DNA of 64,000 bases from Flavobacteriales bacterium (GTDB taxonomy: Bacteria > Bacteroidota > Bacteroidia > Flavobacteriales_D > Crocinitomicaceae): positions 118,781 through 182,780 of the forward strand of contig CANHOA010000001.1 in the NCBI GenBank assembly GCA_947462255.1, given 5' to 3'. Every line of letters starts with the position of its first letter. Position 1 is the first letter of the stretch. Positions 8,844-16,389 of this stretch are shown here, piece by piece. The position numbers were made by a program, and so were the translations under genes. The notes under the pieces were generated by a model, which saw only the letters and a list, made by a program, of their open reading frames with translations, made no database searches and had not been told where the DNA came from.

Positions 8844-8873
8844 TTGCTTTTACCTAATAGAGTTTTAATTTTG
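8844..8873 (+). promoter_or_regulatory. Promoter of the TPR gene
   Basis: TTG at 8844-8846, 19 bases, TAATTTTG at 8866-8873: a very good Bacteroidota promoter match. The expected start is near 8879, giving a leader of about 42 bases. Confidence 0.65.
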
Positions 8874-8920
8874 GCGCGAGAATTGATTTATTCAATTTAA
8901 ATTACCTAACTCAACTAATT

Positions 8921-10519
8921 ATGAAATATTTTCTGCTATTTGTATTTGCCTTATCTCTTAATCTATTGGGATTCGGACAAAACATTACTGATGCCATCAG
9001 GAAGACCGATAATGAACGATTTTCAGAAGCTACATTAGACTTTAATAAATTGATCCTTTTAGAACCTAAAAATGCCTGTAATTATTTTTATGCTGGAGAA
9101 AATTATTTTGAAAAGGGAGAAATTGATTCCGCTATCCTGTATTGGAATAGAACAATGGATATGGATCCAGAGTCACCATTCTCATTCGTAGGGATTGGCA
9201 AGGCAATGCTTATAAAGGGTGATGTTATTGGTGCTACAAAGCAATTTTCCGAAGCGCTAACAATGACTAAAAATAAAAATGCAGAAGTGTTAAGGTGTAT
9301 TGCGCTATCATATCTTTCCGCAGAAACAAAAAACTTAGATGAAGCCATCCGCCTTCTAACATTGGCCATTAAAAAAGAACCAGCCAACATCGATGGGCAT
9401 CTACTTATGGGCGATGCATTAAACCTTAAAACACCAGATAACGGTTCCGCTGCTATAAAAAGCTACAATGAAGTTTTAAAACTTAATCCTAAATCCCCTA
9501 AAGGCATTGTCCGTACTGCTAAACTATATCAACGTGCAAAAAATTACCCCTTAGCTGATTCGTTATATAAAGTCGCCAAGAATATCGATTCAACTTATGC
9601 GCCTTCGTACCGAGAAAATGCAGAATTAAATATGATGTTTAATCAATCCGCAAAAGCAATTGATAACTGGAAGAAATACTTAAAATTAAATAACTCATTT
9701 GAAGCTAGGTATCGTTATGCTGTTGCATTATTTAAAGGAAAACAATACTGTGAAGCGATAAATGAGCTTTTGAATATTAAAAACAATGCCTTCACAAATC
9801 ATTATATTGATCGTATGCTTACCTACTCTTATTACGAATGCTCGACTGAACCAGATGCTATTACCAAAGGACTTCAGACCAGCGCGCTATTTTTTGCTTC
9901 TTGCCCGCCGGAAAAAATAATTTACTTAGATTACAAATACAAGGGCTTACTGTTATCAAAAAATGGTCAGGACTCGCTAGCCATAATTGAATTTGAAAAT
10001 ACATCGCGTTTAGATCAAAAGGCAGCGCTTGAGCTAGCAGGTGATATAGCGAAACTATACATGAAGTTCAAAAACTATGATAAAGCCGTTGGGAGCTATG
10101 AATTTAAACTCAAGGAAAGTAAACTAAGTGTTGCTGAATATTATGACCTTGGGCGAGCGTATTATTTCGGACCTAAAAATTACGTCGCTGCAGATAGTGC
10201 ATTATCAATAGTGAATAAATTGTCGCCAAAATACATACCAGGTTATTTTTGGCGAGCAAGAGCTCAAATTGCAAGTGATGTTACGAAGGTAAATTGGCTA
10301 GCTGAAAAATCGTATAGAAGCGTTTTAGAATTAGTAGCTGTAGAAGAAAGAAGCAGCTCAAAGTACAAAACATATGTCCTTGAAGCAGCTAAGTATTTAG
10401 GTGATTACTATGTAAATTCAGCTTCAAAAGATTTGATAAAGGCAAAAGAATGCTGGGTGATTGTGATTGAATTAGAGCCAGAAGATAAACAAGCAAAAGC
10501 ATTTTTGGGTATCAAATAA
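8921..10519 (+). CDS. Exported tetratricopeptide-repeat protein
   Basis: 532 residues with a signal peptide (MKYFLLFVFALSLNLLGFGQ) and a mature part made almost wholly of TPR helical hairpins (for example NACNYFYAGENYFEKGEIDSA, then repeats through to the C-terminus near PEDKQAKAFLGIK). TPR proteins act as protein-protein scaffolds, and in this position after the TonB cluster they are a common Bacteroidota arrangement. The protein is expected in the periplasm. No enzymatic domain is visible. It has its own promoter, 119 bases after the PstS-like gene. Confidence 0.85.
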   Translation: MKYFLLFVFALSLNLLGFGQNITDAIRKTDNERFSEATLDFNKLILLEPKNACNYFYAGENYFEKGEIDSAILYWNRTMDMDPESPFSFVGIGKAMLIKGDVIGATKQFSEALTMTKNKNAEVLRCIALSYLSAETKNLDEAIRLLTLAIKKEPANIDGHLLMGDALNLKTPDNGSAAIKSYNEVLKLNPKSPKGIVRTAKLYQRAKNYPLADSLYKVAKNIDSTYAPSYRENAELNMMFNQSAKAIDNWKKYLKLNNSFEARYRYAVALFKGKQYCEAINELLNIKNNAFTNHYIDRMLTYSYYECSTEPDAITKGLQTSALFFASCPPEKIIYLDYKYKGLLLSKNGQDSLAIIEFENTSRLDQKAALELAGDIAKLYMKFKNYDKAVGSYEFKLKESKLSVAEYYDLGRAYYFGPKNYVAADSALSIVNKLSPKYIPGYFWRARAQIASDVTKVNWLAEKSYRSVLELVAVEERSSSKYKTYVLEAAKYLGDYYVNSASKDLIKAKECWVIVIELEPEDKQAKAFLGIK

Positions 10520-10565
10520 CCCAGCCCTAAGCTTCCTTTTTTCTTAAACGAATTGTTGAATAGCC

Positions 10566-11903
10566 ATGGAATTAATGCTAATATTAATCTTTATTTTCGG
10601 TTATGGCTTAATCATCTTTGAACATTCCATAAAACTTGACAAGCTCATTCCTGCTTTGTTGATGATGGCGATTTGTTGGGCCTTGATTTCGATGAACCTT
10701 ACCGAAATTAATTCGTGGATAGACGCCACAAGTTCTAAACTTATTTCGCTATCGAACTACAGTATTGAAGAAAAAAGAGCTTTGCTACAAGATACAATGC
10801 TGCATCATTTTGGCAAAACAGCTGAGATTCTCTTCTTTCTTATGGGAGCGATGGCCATCGTGGAAATGATCGATTACTTCGAAGGATTTAATGCCGTAAA
10901 AAAGATCATTGCCAGTAAAAATAAACGATCACTTTTATGGACGATTGGCTTACTTACCTTTTTTCTATCTTCAATTATTGATAACCTTACAACCACAATC
11001 GTAATCATCACAGTACTTAGGAAATTAATCCCTAGTAAAGAAGATCGTTTATGGTATGCTGGCATAACAATAATTGCCGCTAATGCAGGAGGCGCTTGGT
11101 CACCCATTGGTGATGTTACCACCACAATGTTATGGATATCCGGAAAAGTTAGCAGCTTTAAACTAATTAAACTACTCTTTTTGCCTTCGCTTTTAAGCTT
11201 ACTTGTTCCATTAACAATTGCTTCTTTTCTTCCAGCTTTTAAAGGAAATCTTATCGCTGAAAAGGAAAGCAAAGAGCCTAAAAAATATGGGGCATTCATG
11301 TTAGTAATGGGTTTGCTTTTAATTGTGCTGGTACCACTTTTTAAAACCATTGCACACCTTCCTCCTTATATCGGTATGATGCTTTCACTAGCCATTTATG
11401 CCCTGATTGCCGAAATAGTCAGTAAACGTAAGTTTCATGTTACATTTGGAGAAGGGACGAATGATGTTGTTTCACAAGGGCCAACTTTGAGAGCCCTTCA
11501 AAAAATTGAACTTCCCTCCATCTTGTTTTTCTTAGGCATCCTCATGACCATTGCCGCTTTGGAGTCGACAGGTATCATATTTAATTTAGGGAAGTTTTTA
11601 AATGGAAAGCTGCCACAAGAGCTTTATGTTTTACTTATTGGAGGTTTATCAGCTATTATTGATAATGTTCCGCTTGTGGCCGCAAGTATTGGGATGTTTT
11701 CAGCAAGCCCTGACGATTCCCTTTGGCATATGATTGCCTATGCCGCTGGAACGGGTGGTAGCATGTTGATTATTGGGTCGGCTGCCGGAGTAGTTGCTAT
11801 GGGGATGGAAAATATCTCTTTTACTTGGTATTTAAAAAACATTGCTTGGCTTGCGGCATTTGGTTATCTGACCGGTTTAGGCGTTTTACTATTAATCAAA
11901 TAA
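10566..11903 (+). CDS. nhaD: NhaD-type Na+/H+ antiporter
   Basis: 445-residue polytopic inner-membrane protein of the ion-transporter superfamily that exchanges cytoplasmic Na+ (or Li+) for protons. The two inverted-repeat halves each contain the diagnostic discontinuous-helix motif: SSIIDNLTTTIVIITVLRK and GGAWSPIGDVTTTMLW in the first half, AIIDNVPLVAASIGMF and AAGTGGSMLIIGSAAG in the second. Length is normal for the family. It follows the TPR gene by 46 bases, and no separate promoter is clear. NhaD suggests a habitat with appreciable salt or alkaline conditions (inference). Confidence 0.93.
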   Translation: MELMLILIFIFGYGLIIFEHSIKLDKLIPALLMMAICWALISMNLTEINSWIDATSSKLISLSNYSIEEKRALLQDTMLHHFGKTAEILFFLMGAMAIVEMIDYFEGFNAVKKIIASKNKRSLLWTIGLLTFFLSSIIDNLTTTIVIITVLRKLIPSKEDRLWYAGITIIAANAGGAWSPIGDVTTTMLWISGKVSSFKLIKLLFLPSLLSLLVPLTIASFLPAFKGNLIAEKESKEPKKYGAFMLVMGLLLIVLVPLFKTIAHLPPYIGMMLSLAIYALIAEIVSKRKFHVTFGEGTNDVVSQGPTLRALQKIELPSILFFLGILMTIAALESTGIIFNLGKFLNGKLPQELYVLLIGGLSAIIDNVPLVAASIGMFSASPDDSLWHMIAYAAGTGGSMLIIGSAAGVVAMGMENISFTWYLKNIAWLAAFGYLTGLGVLLLIK

Positions 11904-11943
11904 GAGAAAGAATTATAAATAAGGCTAGAATCTTTTTTGTGTA

Positions 11944-11974
11944 TTGAAGATTTTGCATTTATTTAATATCTTTA
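11944..11974 (+). promoter_or_regulatory. Candidate promoter of the M28 peptidase gene
   Basis: TTG at 11944-11946, 20 bases, TATCTTTA at 11967-11974. The transcription start would fall at about 11979, on or next to the first ATG. Either the mRNA is leaderless or translation starts at the second ATG (11997). Confidence 0.45.
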
Positions 11975-11978
11975 TATA

Positions 11979-13016
11979 ATGACTAAATTAAAGAATATGA
12001 ACTTAAGACTGCGCTCAATCACTTTAATCGCGTTCACAAATGCTTTGTTTTTCTGTAATGCACAAACGAAACTTTCTTGTGATGTTCCGAAATACGTTAA
12101 AACAATAAGCGCCGAAGAATTAAAAACACACTTAAGCATCGTTGCATCCGATGAAATGGGCGGGCGTGATACGGGAACGGAAGGACAAAAATTAGCAGGT
12201 AAATACCTGATCGAACGGTATGAGAATATGGGTGTTTCGTTTCCAAAAAGCGCGAATAGTTTCTACCAGCCCGTACCTGCGGCATTTATGAATGCAGGAT
12301 ATGGAGACGGGTTGCCAGACTCAGAAAACATTTGGGCCTTTATTGAAGGAAGCGAGTTGCCCGAAGAAATACTTGTGATTTCAGCGCATTATGATCATAT
12401 TGGAATTATAGATGGCGAAGTATACAATGGAGCGGATGATGACGGATCAGGAACCGTAGCATTGTTGGAAATTGCGCAGGCATTTCAAACGGCAAAAAAT
12501 GATGGTTATGGACCAAAGCGTTCCATTCTATTTCTTCACGTCACAGGGGAAGAGCACGGTTTGCATGGCTCAAGATATTATACCGATAACCCCTTGTTTC
12601 CGCTAGAAAAAACGATTGCAGACATTAATATTGATATGATTGGGCGGCGAGATGAATTCCATAAAAAAACAAATGATTATGTTTATCTAATAGGCTCCAA
12701 TTTTTTGTCTAGCGATTTGCACAATGCCTGTGAAAGAGCGAATAAGAAATATGTTAATATTTCACTCGACTATAAATACAATAGTAAGAAAGACCCAAAT
12801 CGATTTTATTACCGTTCGGATCATTATAATTTTGCAAAAAACAACATCCCTTCCGTTTTTCTTTTTAATGGAGTGCATGAAGATTATCATGGTGAAGGTG
12901 ACGAAGTTGATAAGATTGAGTTTGATGCACTGACCAAGCGAACACAATTAGCCTTTGCAATTGCCTGGGAATTAGCGAATGCGCAAAACAGGCCTGTAGT
13001 AGATAAAAAGCCTTAA
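11979..13016 (+). CDS. Exported M28-family metallopeptidase
   Basis: 345 residues. A di-zinc aminopeptidase-like enzyme (M28) for periplasmic or extracellular peptide trimming. The N-terminus is a signal peptide ending FFCNAQ. The M28 metal-site motifs are in order: AHYDHIG (about 137), NGADDDGSG (about 150), GEEHGLHGS (about 190), INIDMIGRRD (about 217) and a late His in VHEDYHGEGDE (about 309). Two in-frame ATG codons exist (11979, 11997). The second gives MNLRLRSITLIAF, also a good signal peptide, and fits the predicted transcription start better. Confidence 0.9.
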   Translation: MTKLKNMNLRLRSITLIAFTNALFFCNAQTKLSCDVPKYVKTISAEELKTHLSIVASDEMGGRDTGTEGQKLAGKYLIERYENMGVSFPKSANSFYQPVPAAFMNAGYGDGLPDSENIWAFIEGSELPEEILVISAHYDHIGIIDGEVYNGADDDGSGTVALLEIAQAFQTAKNDGYGPKRSILFLHVTGEEHGLHGSRYYTDNPLFPLEKTIADINIDMIGRRDEFHKKTNDYVYLIGSNFLSSDLHNACERANKKYVNISLDYKYNSKKDPNRFYYRSDHYNFAKNNIPSVFLFNGVHEDYHGEGDEVDKIEFDALTKRTQLAFAIAWELANAQNRPVVDKKP

Positions 13017-13024
13017 ATTAACGC

Positions 13025-13185
13025 AACCTGCTTTGCGGTTTCATTGTTTTTTATGCAGGTTTATGCTGCGCGTGACCCAAAAACATTGGGTATTCCAAGA
13101 ATAGAACCCAAACTGCTTTGCAGTTTTAGTTCTTTTATTCAGGATTATGCTGCGCATGATCCAAAGCGCATTGGACATTCCAAGA
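13025..13185 (+). repeat. Two tandem imperfect 76-bp structured repeats
   Basis: Copy 1 (13025-13100) and copy 2 (13110-13185) are about 80% alike and lie exactly 85 bases apart. Each copy has two potential hairpins. The first surrounds CTGCTTTGC (perfect 7-bp AAACTGC/GCAGTTT in copy 2). The second is ACCCAA/TTGGGT in copy 1 and TCCAA/TTGGA in copy 2, where a C-G pair has changed to T-A on both arms. No open reading frame of substance crosses it. The 13017-13355 stretch has no gene and holds this repeat pair, the hairpin at 13268 and a tRNA terminator. Confidence 0.75.
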
Positions 13186-13267
13186 TGAAGTGCGAAAAAT
13201 AGAACGAAAATGATGTAAAACAAAAGCGAGAATGAAGCTATCGCATGGATGAAAAAAATCAGAATGA

Positions 13268-13285
13268 GTCCCGAAGTGTCGGGAC
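13268..13285. other. Perfect 7-bp GC-rich hairpin
   Basis: GTCCCGA (13268-13274), loop AGTG, TCGGGAC (13279-13285). No T tract follows closely on either strand, so a simple terminator is unlikely on the plus strand. On the minus strand a T7 run follows after about 13 bases. Its function is unknown. Confidence 0.6.
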
Positions 13286-13302
13286 AAGATGTGAGAATGA
13301 AG

Positions 13303-13354
13303 AAAAGGCAGGTGATCAATCATCGCTCTCGCTCTGTTTCTCACTCTGCCTTTT
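13303..13354 (-). terminator. Probable terminator / 3' structure of tRNA-Arg
   Basis: On the minus strand, immediately after the tRNA 3' end, AAAAGGCAG pairs with CTGCCTTTT (9 bp) across a long loop of about 34 bases and is followed by a T-rich stretch (CTTCATT). The long loop makes it a less efficient design than usual. Confidence 0.45.
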
Positions 13355-13355
13355 G

Positions 13356-13429
13356 TGACCCCGGAGGGATTCTAACCCCCAACCCTCAGAGCCGAAATCT
13401 GATGCGCTATACAGTTGCGCCACGGAGCC
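13356..13429 (-). tRNA. tRNA-Arg (anticodon TCG)
   Basis: A complete 74-base cloverleaf on the minus strand. The acceptor stem GGCTCCG/CGGGGTC has two G-T pairs. The D arm has GCGC/GCGC, the anticodon stem is TCAGA/TCTGA with loop TTTCGGC giving anticodon TCG (13393-13395), and the T arm is GGGGG/CCCTC with loop TTAGAAT. The discriminator base is A. The 3' CCA is not encoded. The T loop departs from the usual TTCRANY by having A at its third position (TTAGAAT). It has a recognisable promoter about 12 bases upstream. Confidence 0.95.
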
Positions 13430-13440
13430 TTAATTTACTG

Positions 13441-13471
13441 CAAATGTAGTGCGTTCTATCCAATTCTACAA
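13441..13471 (-). promoter_or_regulatory. Promoter of tRNA-Arg
   Basis: Minus strand: TTG (13471-13469), 20 bases, TACATTTG (13448-13441). The start would be near 13436, leaving a 5' leader of only about 6 bases for RNase P to remove. Confidence 0.7.
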
Positions 13472-13496
13472 GTCAATAGATTAAGGGAAATAAATC

Positions 13497-13527
13497 TTGC
13501 TGAAAAATTTTAATTAGCTTAACTTTA
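13497..13527 (+). promoter_or_regulatory. Promoter of the T9SS FG-GAP/SprB gene
   Basis: TTG at 13497-13499, 20 bases, TAACTTTA at 13520-13527 (last base differs from TAnnTTTG). Expected start near 13532, with a leader of about 14 bases. Confidence 0.5.
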
Positions 13528-13545
13528 TACCCAAATATATGCTAT

Positions 13546-16389
13546 ATGAAATTAATTCTACTTGCCTTATGTGCTCCCTTCTTATGCTATTTAGTGGGAT
13601 ACGGACAATCTAATAGTTGGCAAGTATTTACTGATTCTATCCCTACTCTTTCCTCTCCCAGAGCCTGTGATCTAAATAATGATGGTGTCAAAGACCTAGT
13701 TTATGGTGGTGGTACGGATGGTGTATTCAGTAACAATGGCATCATGGCTATCAATGGTGCCACAGGGAATTTATTGTGGAAAAGAGCCTCAAGAAATGAA
13801 GTCTTTGGAAGTGCTATTTTCAAAGACATCACAGGCGACGGCATTAAAGATGTATTCATGGTGGGCAGACAAGCTCAACTGCTAGCCATCAACGGACAAA
13901 ATGGCGCTTTGCTTTGGGATTATTTTCCCTACAACACCAATCCTGCGGACAGTGGATTATATAATTTCTACAATCCAACTTTTATACAGGACGTTAGCGG
14001 TGATGGTATGGATGATATTTTAGTGGCTAACGGTGGCGATCATGCTGCCCCAGCTTGGGATACCACTCGTCCTCCAGGTCACCTTATGGTTATTAATGTC
14101 GTGACGGGTTCATTATTAGCGAAAGCCGTTGTGCCTGACAGTGCGGAAACCTATTGCTCAGCTATCGTTTGTGACATTCAAGGAAATGGAACCAAATGGG
14201 TGCTGTACGGAACTGGTGGAGAGACTTTGGGCGGTTCCTTTTGGGCCTGTCCACTACAAGGTTTGCTCAATAATTCCCTCGGTGCCTCTATTCAGTTAGC
14301 TCACGATCCTAATTTTGGCTTTGTTGCGCCCGCTTCCGTTTACAAGACAAACGGAAATCAACACAACATTTTCATCCAAGCATATAGCGGGAAACTGATT
14401 AAAATTAAAGGCAGTAATTTAACCCAGCACTGGAGCTACGACCTTCCAAATACTGAATCGAGTGCTGAGCCTGTTATAGGAAATTTTACTGGGAACAACC
14501 ATCCGGATGTCTTTTTGTTTTTGGCTAAAGGCTCTAGCTCTGCTTATACCGATTACTATCAAGTTCTTTTGGACGGCTCTACTGGACAAGAAATGTTCAA
14601 AGACAGCATTGGCAGTTTGCAATTTGCTTCTGGAAATGCCGTGGATTTAAACAATGACGGACGCGATGAATTGGTGGCCTCTATAAATTTCATGGAAAAT
14701 GGCTATTGGAAGCATCGTCTCAAGACTTTTGACTTTCAAAACAATACCATAGTTGACCTCGTTCCCACGCGCACCGGTGTGAATATCGGTTCAACTCCTT
14801 TATTTACAGACCTTGACAACGACCAACAAATGGATTTGGTTTATTTAGTAAAAAAAGACAGTCTTAATCCTATGGGTTGGAAGGGAGTTACTGCCTACCG
14901 GACGGAACTTAGTGCTGTTTTTCCAAATTCGGGTATTGCTTGGGGAAGTTATTTATCTACCCTGAATGATGGAGAATACCACTACACATCTGTGGATTGT
15001 GGTGCGGGCAGTCTTATAAATTCTGTTTCCGTTACAGCGCCTTGGTGCAACGGAACATCCTCGGCCTCCATTATCCCGACCGTAAATTTAGGTACAGCGC
15101 CATATACTTATCTTTGGTCCAATGGCAGCACGTCTGCTCAATTGAGTGGTATTCCGGCTGGCACTTACTCTTTACAAGTGAACGATGCGGCTGGATGTTA
15201 TGAAATTTACAATGTGGTAATCAACGACCCCTATGTAATTTCTTTTGGTAATATTTTGCCTCCCACTTGCCCCGGAGGAAACAACGGACAGGCGGTATTG
15301 AACAGTACGGGTTGTGTCTGCATGTTTAGCACTTGTACATTTTTGTGGGAAAACGGGATTACTACCAAACCCAATTATACCTTGAACGAAGGGTGGGCCA
15401 GCGTTACCATAACCCATCCCAATGGCTGTGTGGTAGTGGACTCTGTCTTAATTCCCAATAGTGCGCCATTGGTAAGTCAATCGTTGATCCAAAATGTAAG
15501 CTGTTATGGTAGTGGGGATGGCGCTATCACCTTGCTTTCGCCACAGGCTTTGGCTCCGGTGACTTATTCTTGGAGTAATGGTAGTACCGTAGATTCCATA
15601 TCCTCTCTTTCTCCTGGCAACTATGTTGTCGTGGTTAGCGATTCGCGCCCTTGTGTAGACACCTTAAGTTATGTGATTAGTGAGCCAAATGCCTTGAGCT
15701 TCATAGTAAATACATTGCCCACGTTATGTGACAACGAAGCTACTGGCTCTTTGTCTGTCTCTGCCAGTGGAGGCAATGGCGCTTACCTCTACAGCGTAAA
15801 TAACCTCAACTCATCCAATAATAATTTCGCTGGTTTAGCCGCTGGGAGTTACACAATAAACGTAGTAGACTCATTGGGATGCACAACAACTAGTCAACAA
15901 GCAGTCATTACCAATCCAATCTCTTTATCGCTCAGTTTCAATGTGACCCCATTATCTGGCCTTAATCAATTAGATGGAACCGCTACAGTTCATGTCGCTG
16001 GGGGTACGCAACCCTATCAAATACAATGGAGCGATTCTAACCAACAAACAGATAGTATGGCGGTGTATCTGGCACAAGGTTGGATAACTGCGTTTATAAC
16101 TGATGCCAACGGTTGTTCTATTTTAGATAGCGTGTATGTGGGGGTTCTTCAATTAACCGAAGCAATGCAAGGCCAATTTATTGCTTACCCGAATCCCGCA
16201 AATCAACTACTTACTTTTAACAGACAAAGCGAAAAAATTTGCCTCTATGATGCTAGAGGAGCTGTGGTGCTTACAGAAGATCAAGCTTCTTTTATTCAGG
16301 TTTCTCATTTAGCTCAAGGTATTTATACGCTGCAATTAAAAGAAAATGGGACGCCTATTTGTATTCGATTAGTTGTTCTGCATGAATAA
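13546..16389 (+). CDS. T9SS type A surface protein with FG-GAP and SprB repeats
   Basis: 947 residues. Signal peptide MKLILLALCAPFLCYLVGYGQ. The first half has FG-GAP/VCBS-like beta-propeller repeats with calcium-loop motifs such as DLNNDGVKDL, DITGDGIKDV, DVSGDGMDDI and DLNNDGRDEL. The second half (about 485-870) has about five SprB-type repeats (APYTYLWSNGSTSAQL, GIPAGTYSLQVNDAAGC and similar). It ends in a type A sorting domain (AYPNPANQLLTF through RLVVLHE). It is expected on the cell surface in adhesion or gliding-related roles, as known for SprB-repeat proteins. Its stop overlaps the next gene by 8 bases. Confidence 0.9.
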   Translation: MKLILLALCAPFLCYLVGYGQSNSWQVFTDSIPTLSSPRACDLNNDGVKDLVYGGGTDGVFSNNGIMAINGATGNLLWKRASRNEVFGSAIFKDITGDGIKDVFMVGRQAQLLAINGQNGALLWDYFPYNTNPADSGLYNFYNPTFIQDVSGDGMDDILVANGGDHAAPAWDTTRPPGHLMVINVVTGSLLAKAVVPDSAETYCSAIVCDIQGNGTKWVLYGTGGETLGGSFWACPLQGLLNNSLGASIQLAHDPNFGFVAPASVYKTNGNQHNIFIQAYSGKLIKIKGSNLTQHWSYDLPNTESSAEPVIGNFTGNNHPDVFLFLAKGSSSAYTDYYQVLLDGSTGQEMFKDSIGSLQFASGNAVDLNNDGRDELVASINFMENGYWKHRLKTFDFQNNTIVDLVPTRTGVNIGSTPLFTDLDNDQQMDLVYLVKKDSLNPMGWKGVTAYRTELSAVFPNSGIAWGSYLSTLNDGEYHYTSVDCGAGSLINSVSVTAPWCNGTSSASIIPTVNLGTAPYTYLWSNGSTSAQLSGIPAGTYSLQVNDAAGCYEIYNVVINDPYVISFGNILPPTCPGGNNGQAVLNSTGCVCMFSTCTFLWENGITTKPNYTLNEGWASVTITHPNGCVVVDSVLIPNSAPLVSQSLIQNVSCYGSGDGAITLLSPQALAPVTYSWSNGSTVDSISSLSPGNYVVVVSDSRPCVDTLSYVISEPNALSFIVNTLPTLCDNEATGSLSVSASGGNGAYLYSVNNLNSSNNNFAGLAAGSYTINVVDSLGCTTTSQQAVITNPISLSLSFNVTPLSGLNQLDGTATVHVAGGTQPYQIQWSDSNQQTDSMAVYLAQGWITAFITDANGCSILDSVYVGVLQLTEAMQGQFIAYPNPANQLLTFNRQSEKICLYDARGAVVLTEDQASFIQVSHLAQGIYTLQLKENGTPICIRLVVLHE

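Noticed and set aside
13041..13344. Overlapping minus-strand frames of 92 and 69 codons in the non-coding region beside tRNA-Arg
   Set aside because: They cross the structured repeats, have no promoter or conserved motif, and differ in frame between the two repeat copies.
13017..13545. Integration site or mobile island at tRNA-Arg
   Set aside because: No integrase, no duplicated tRNA 3' end, and flanking genes are ordinary for the group.
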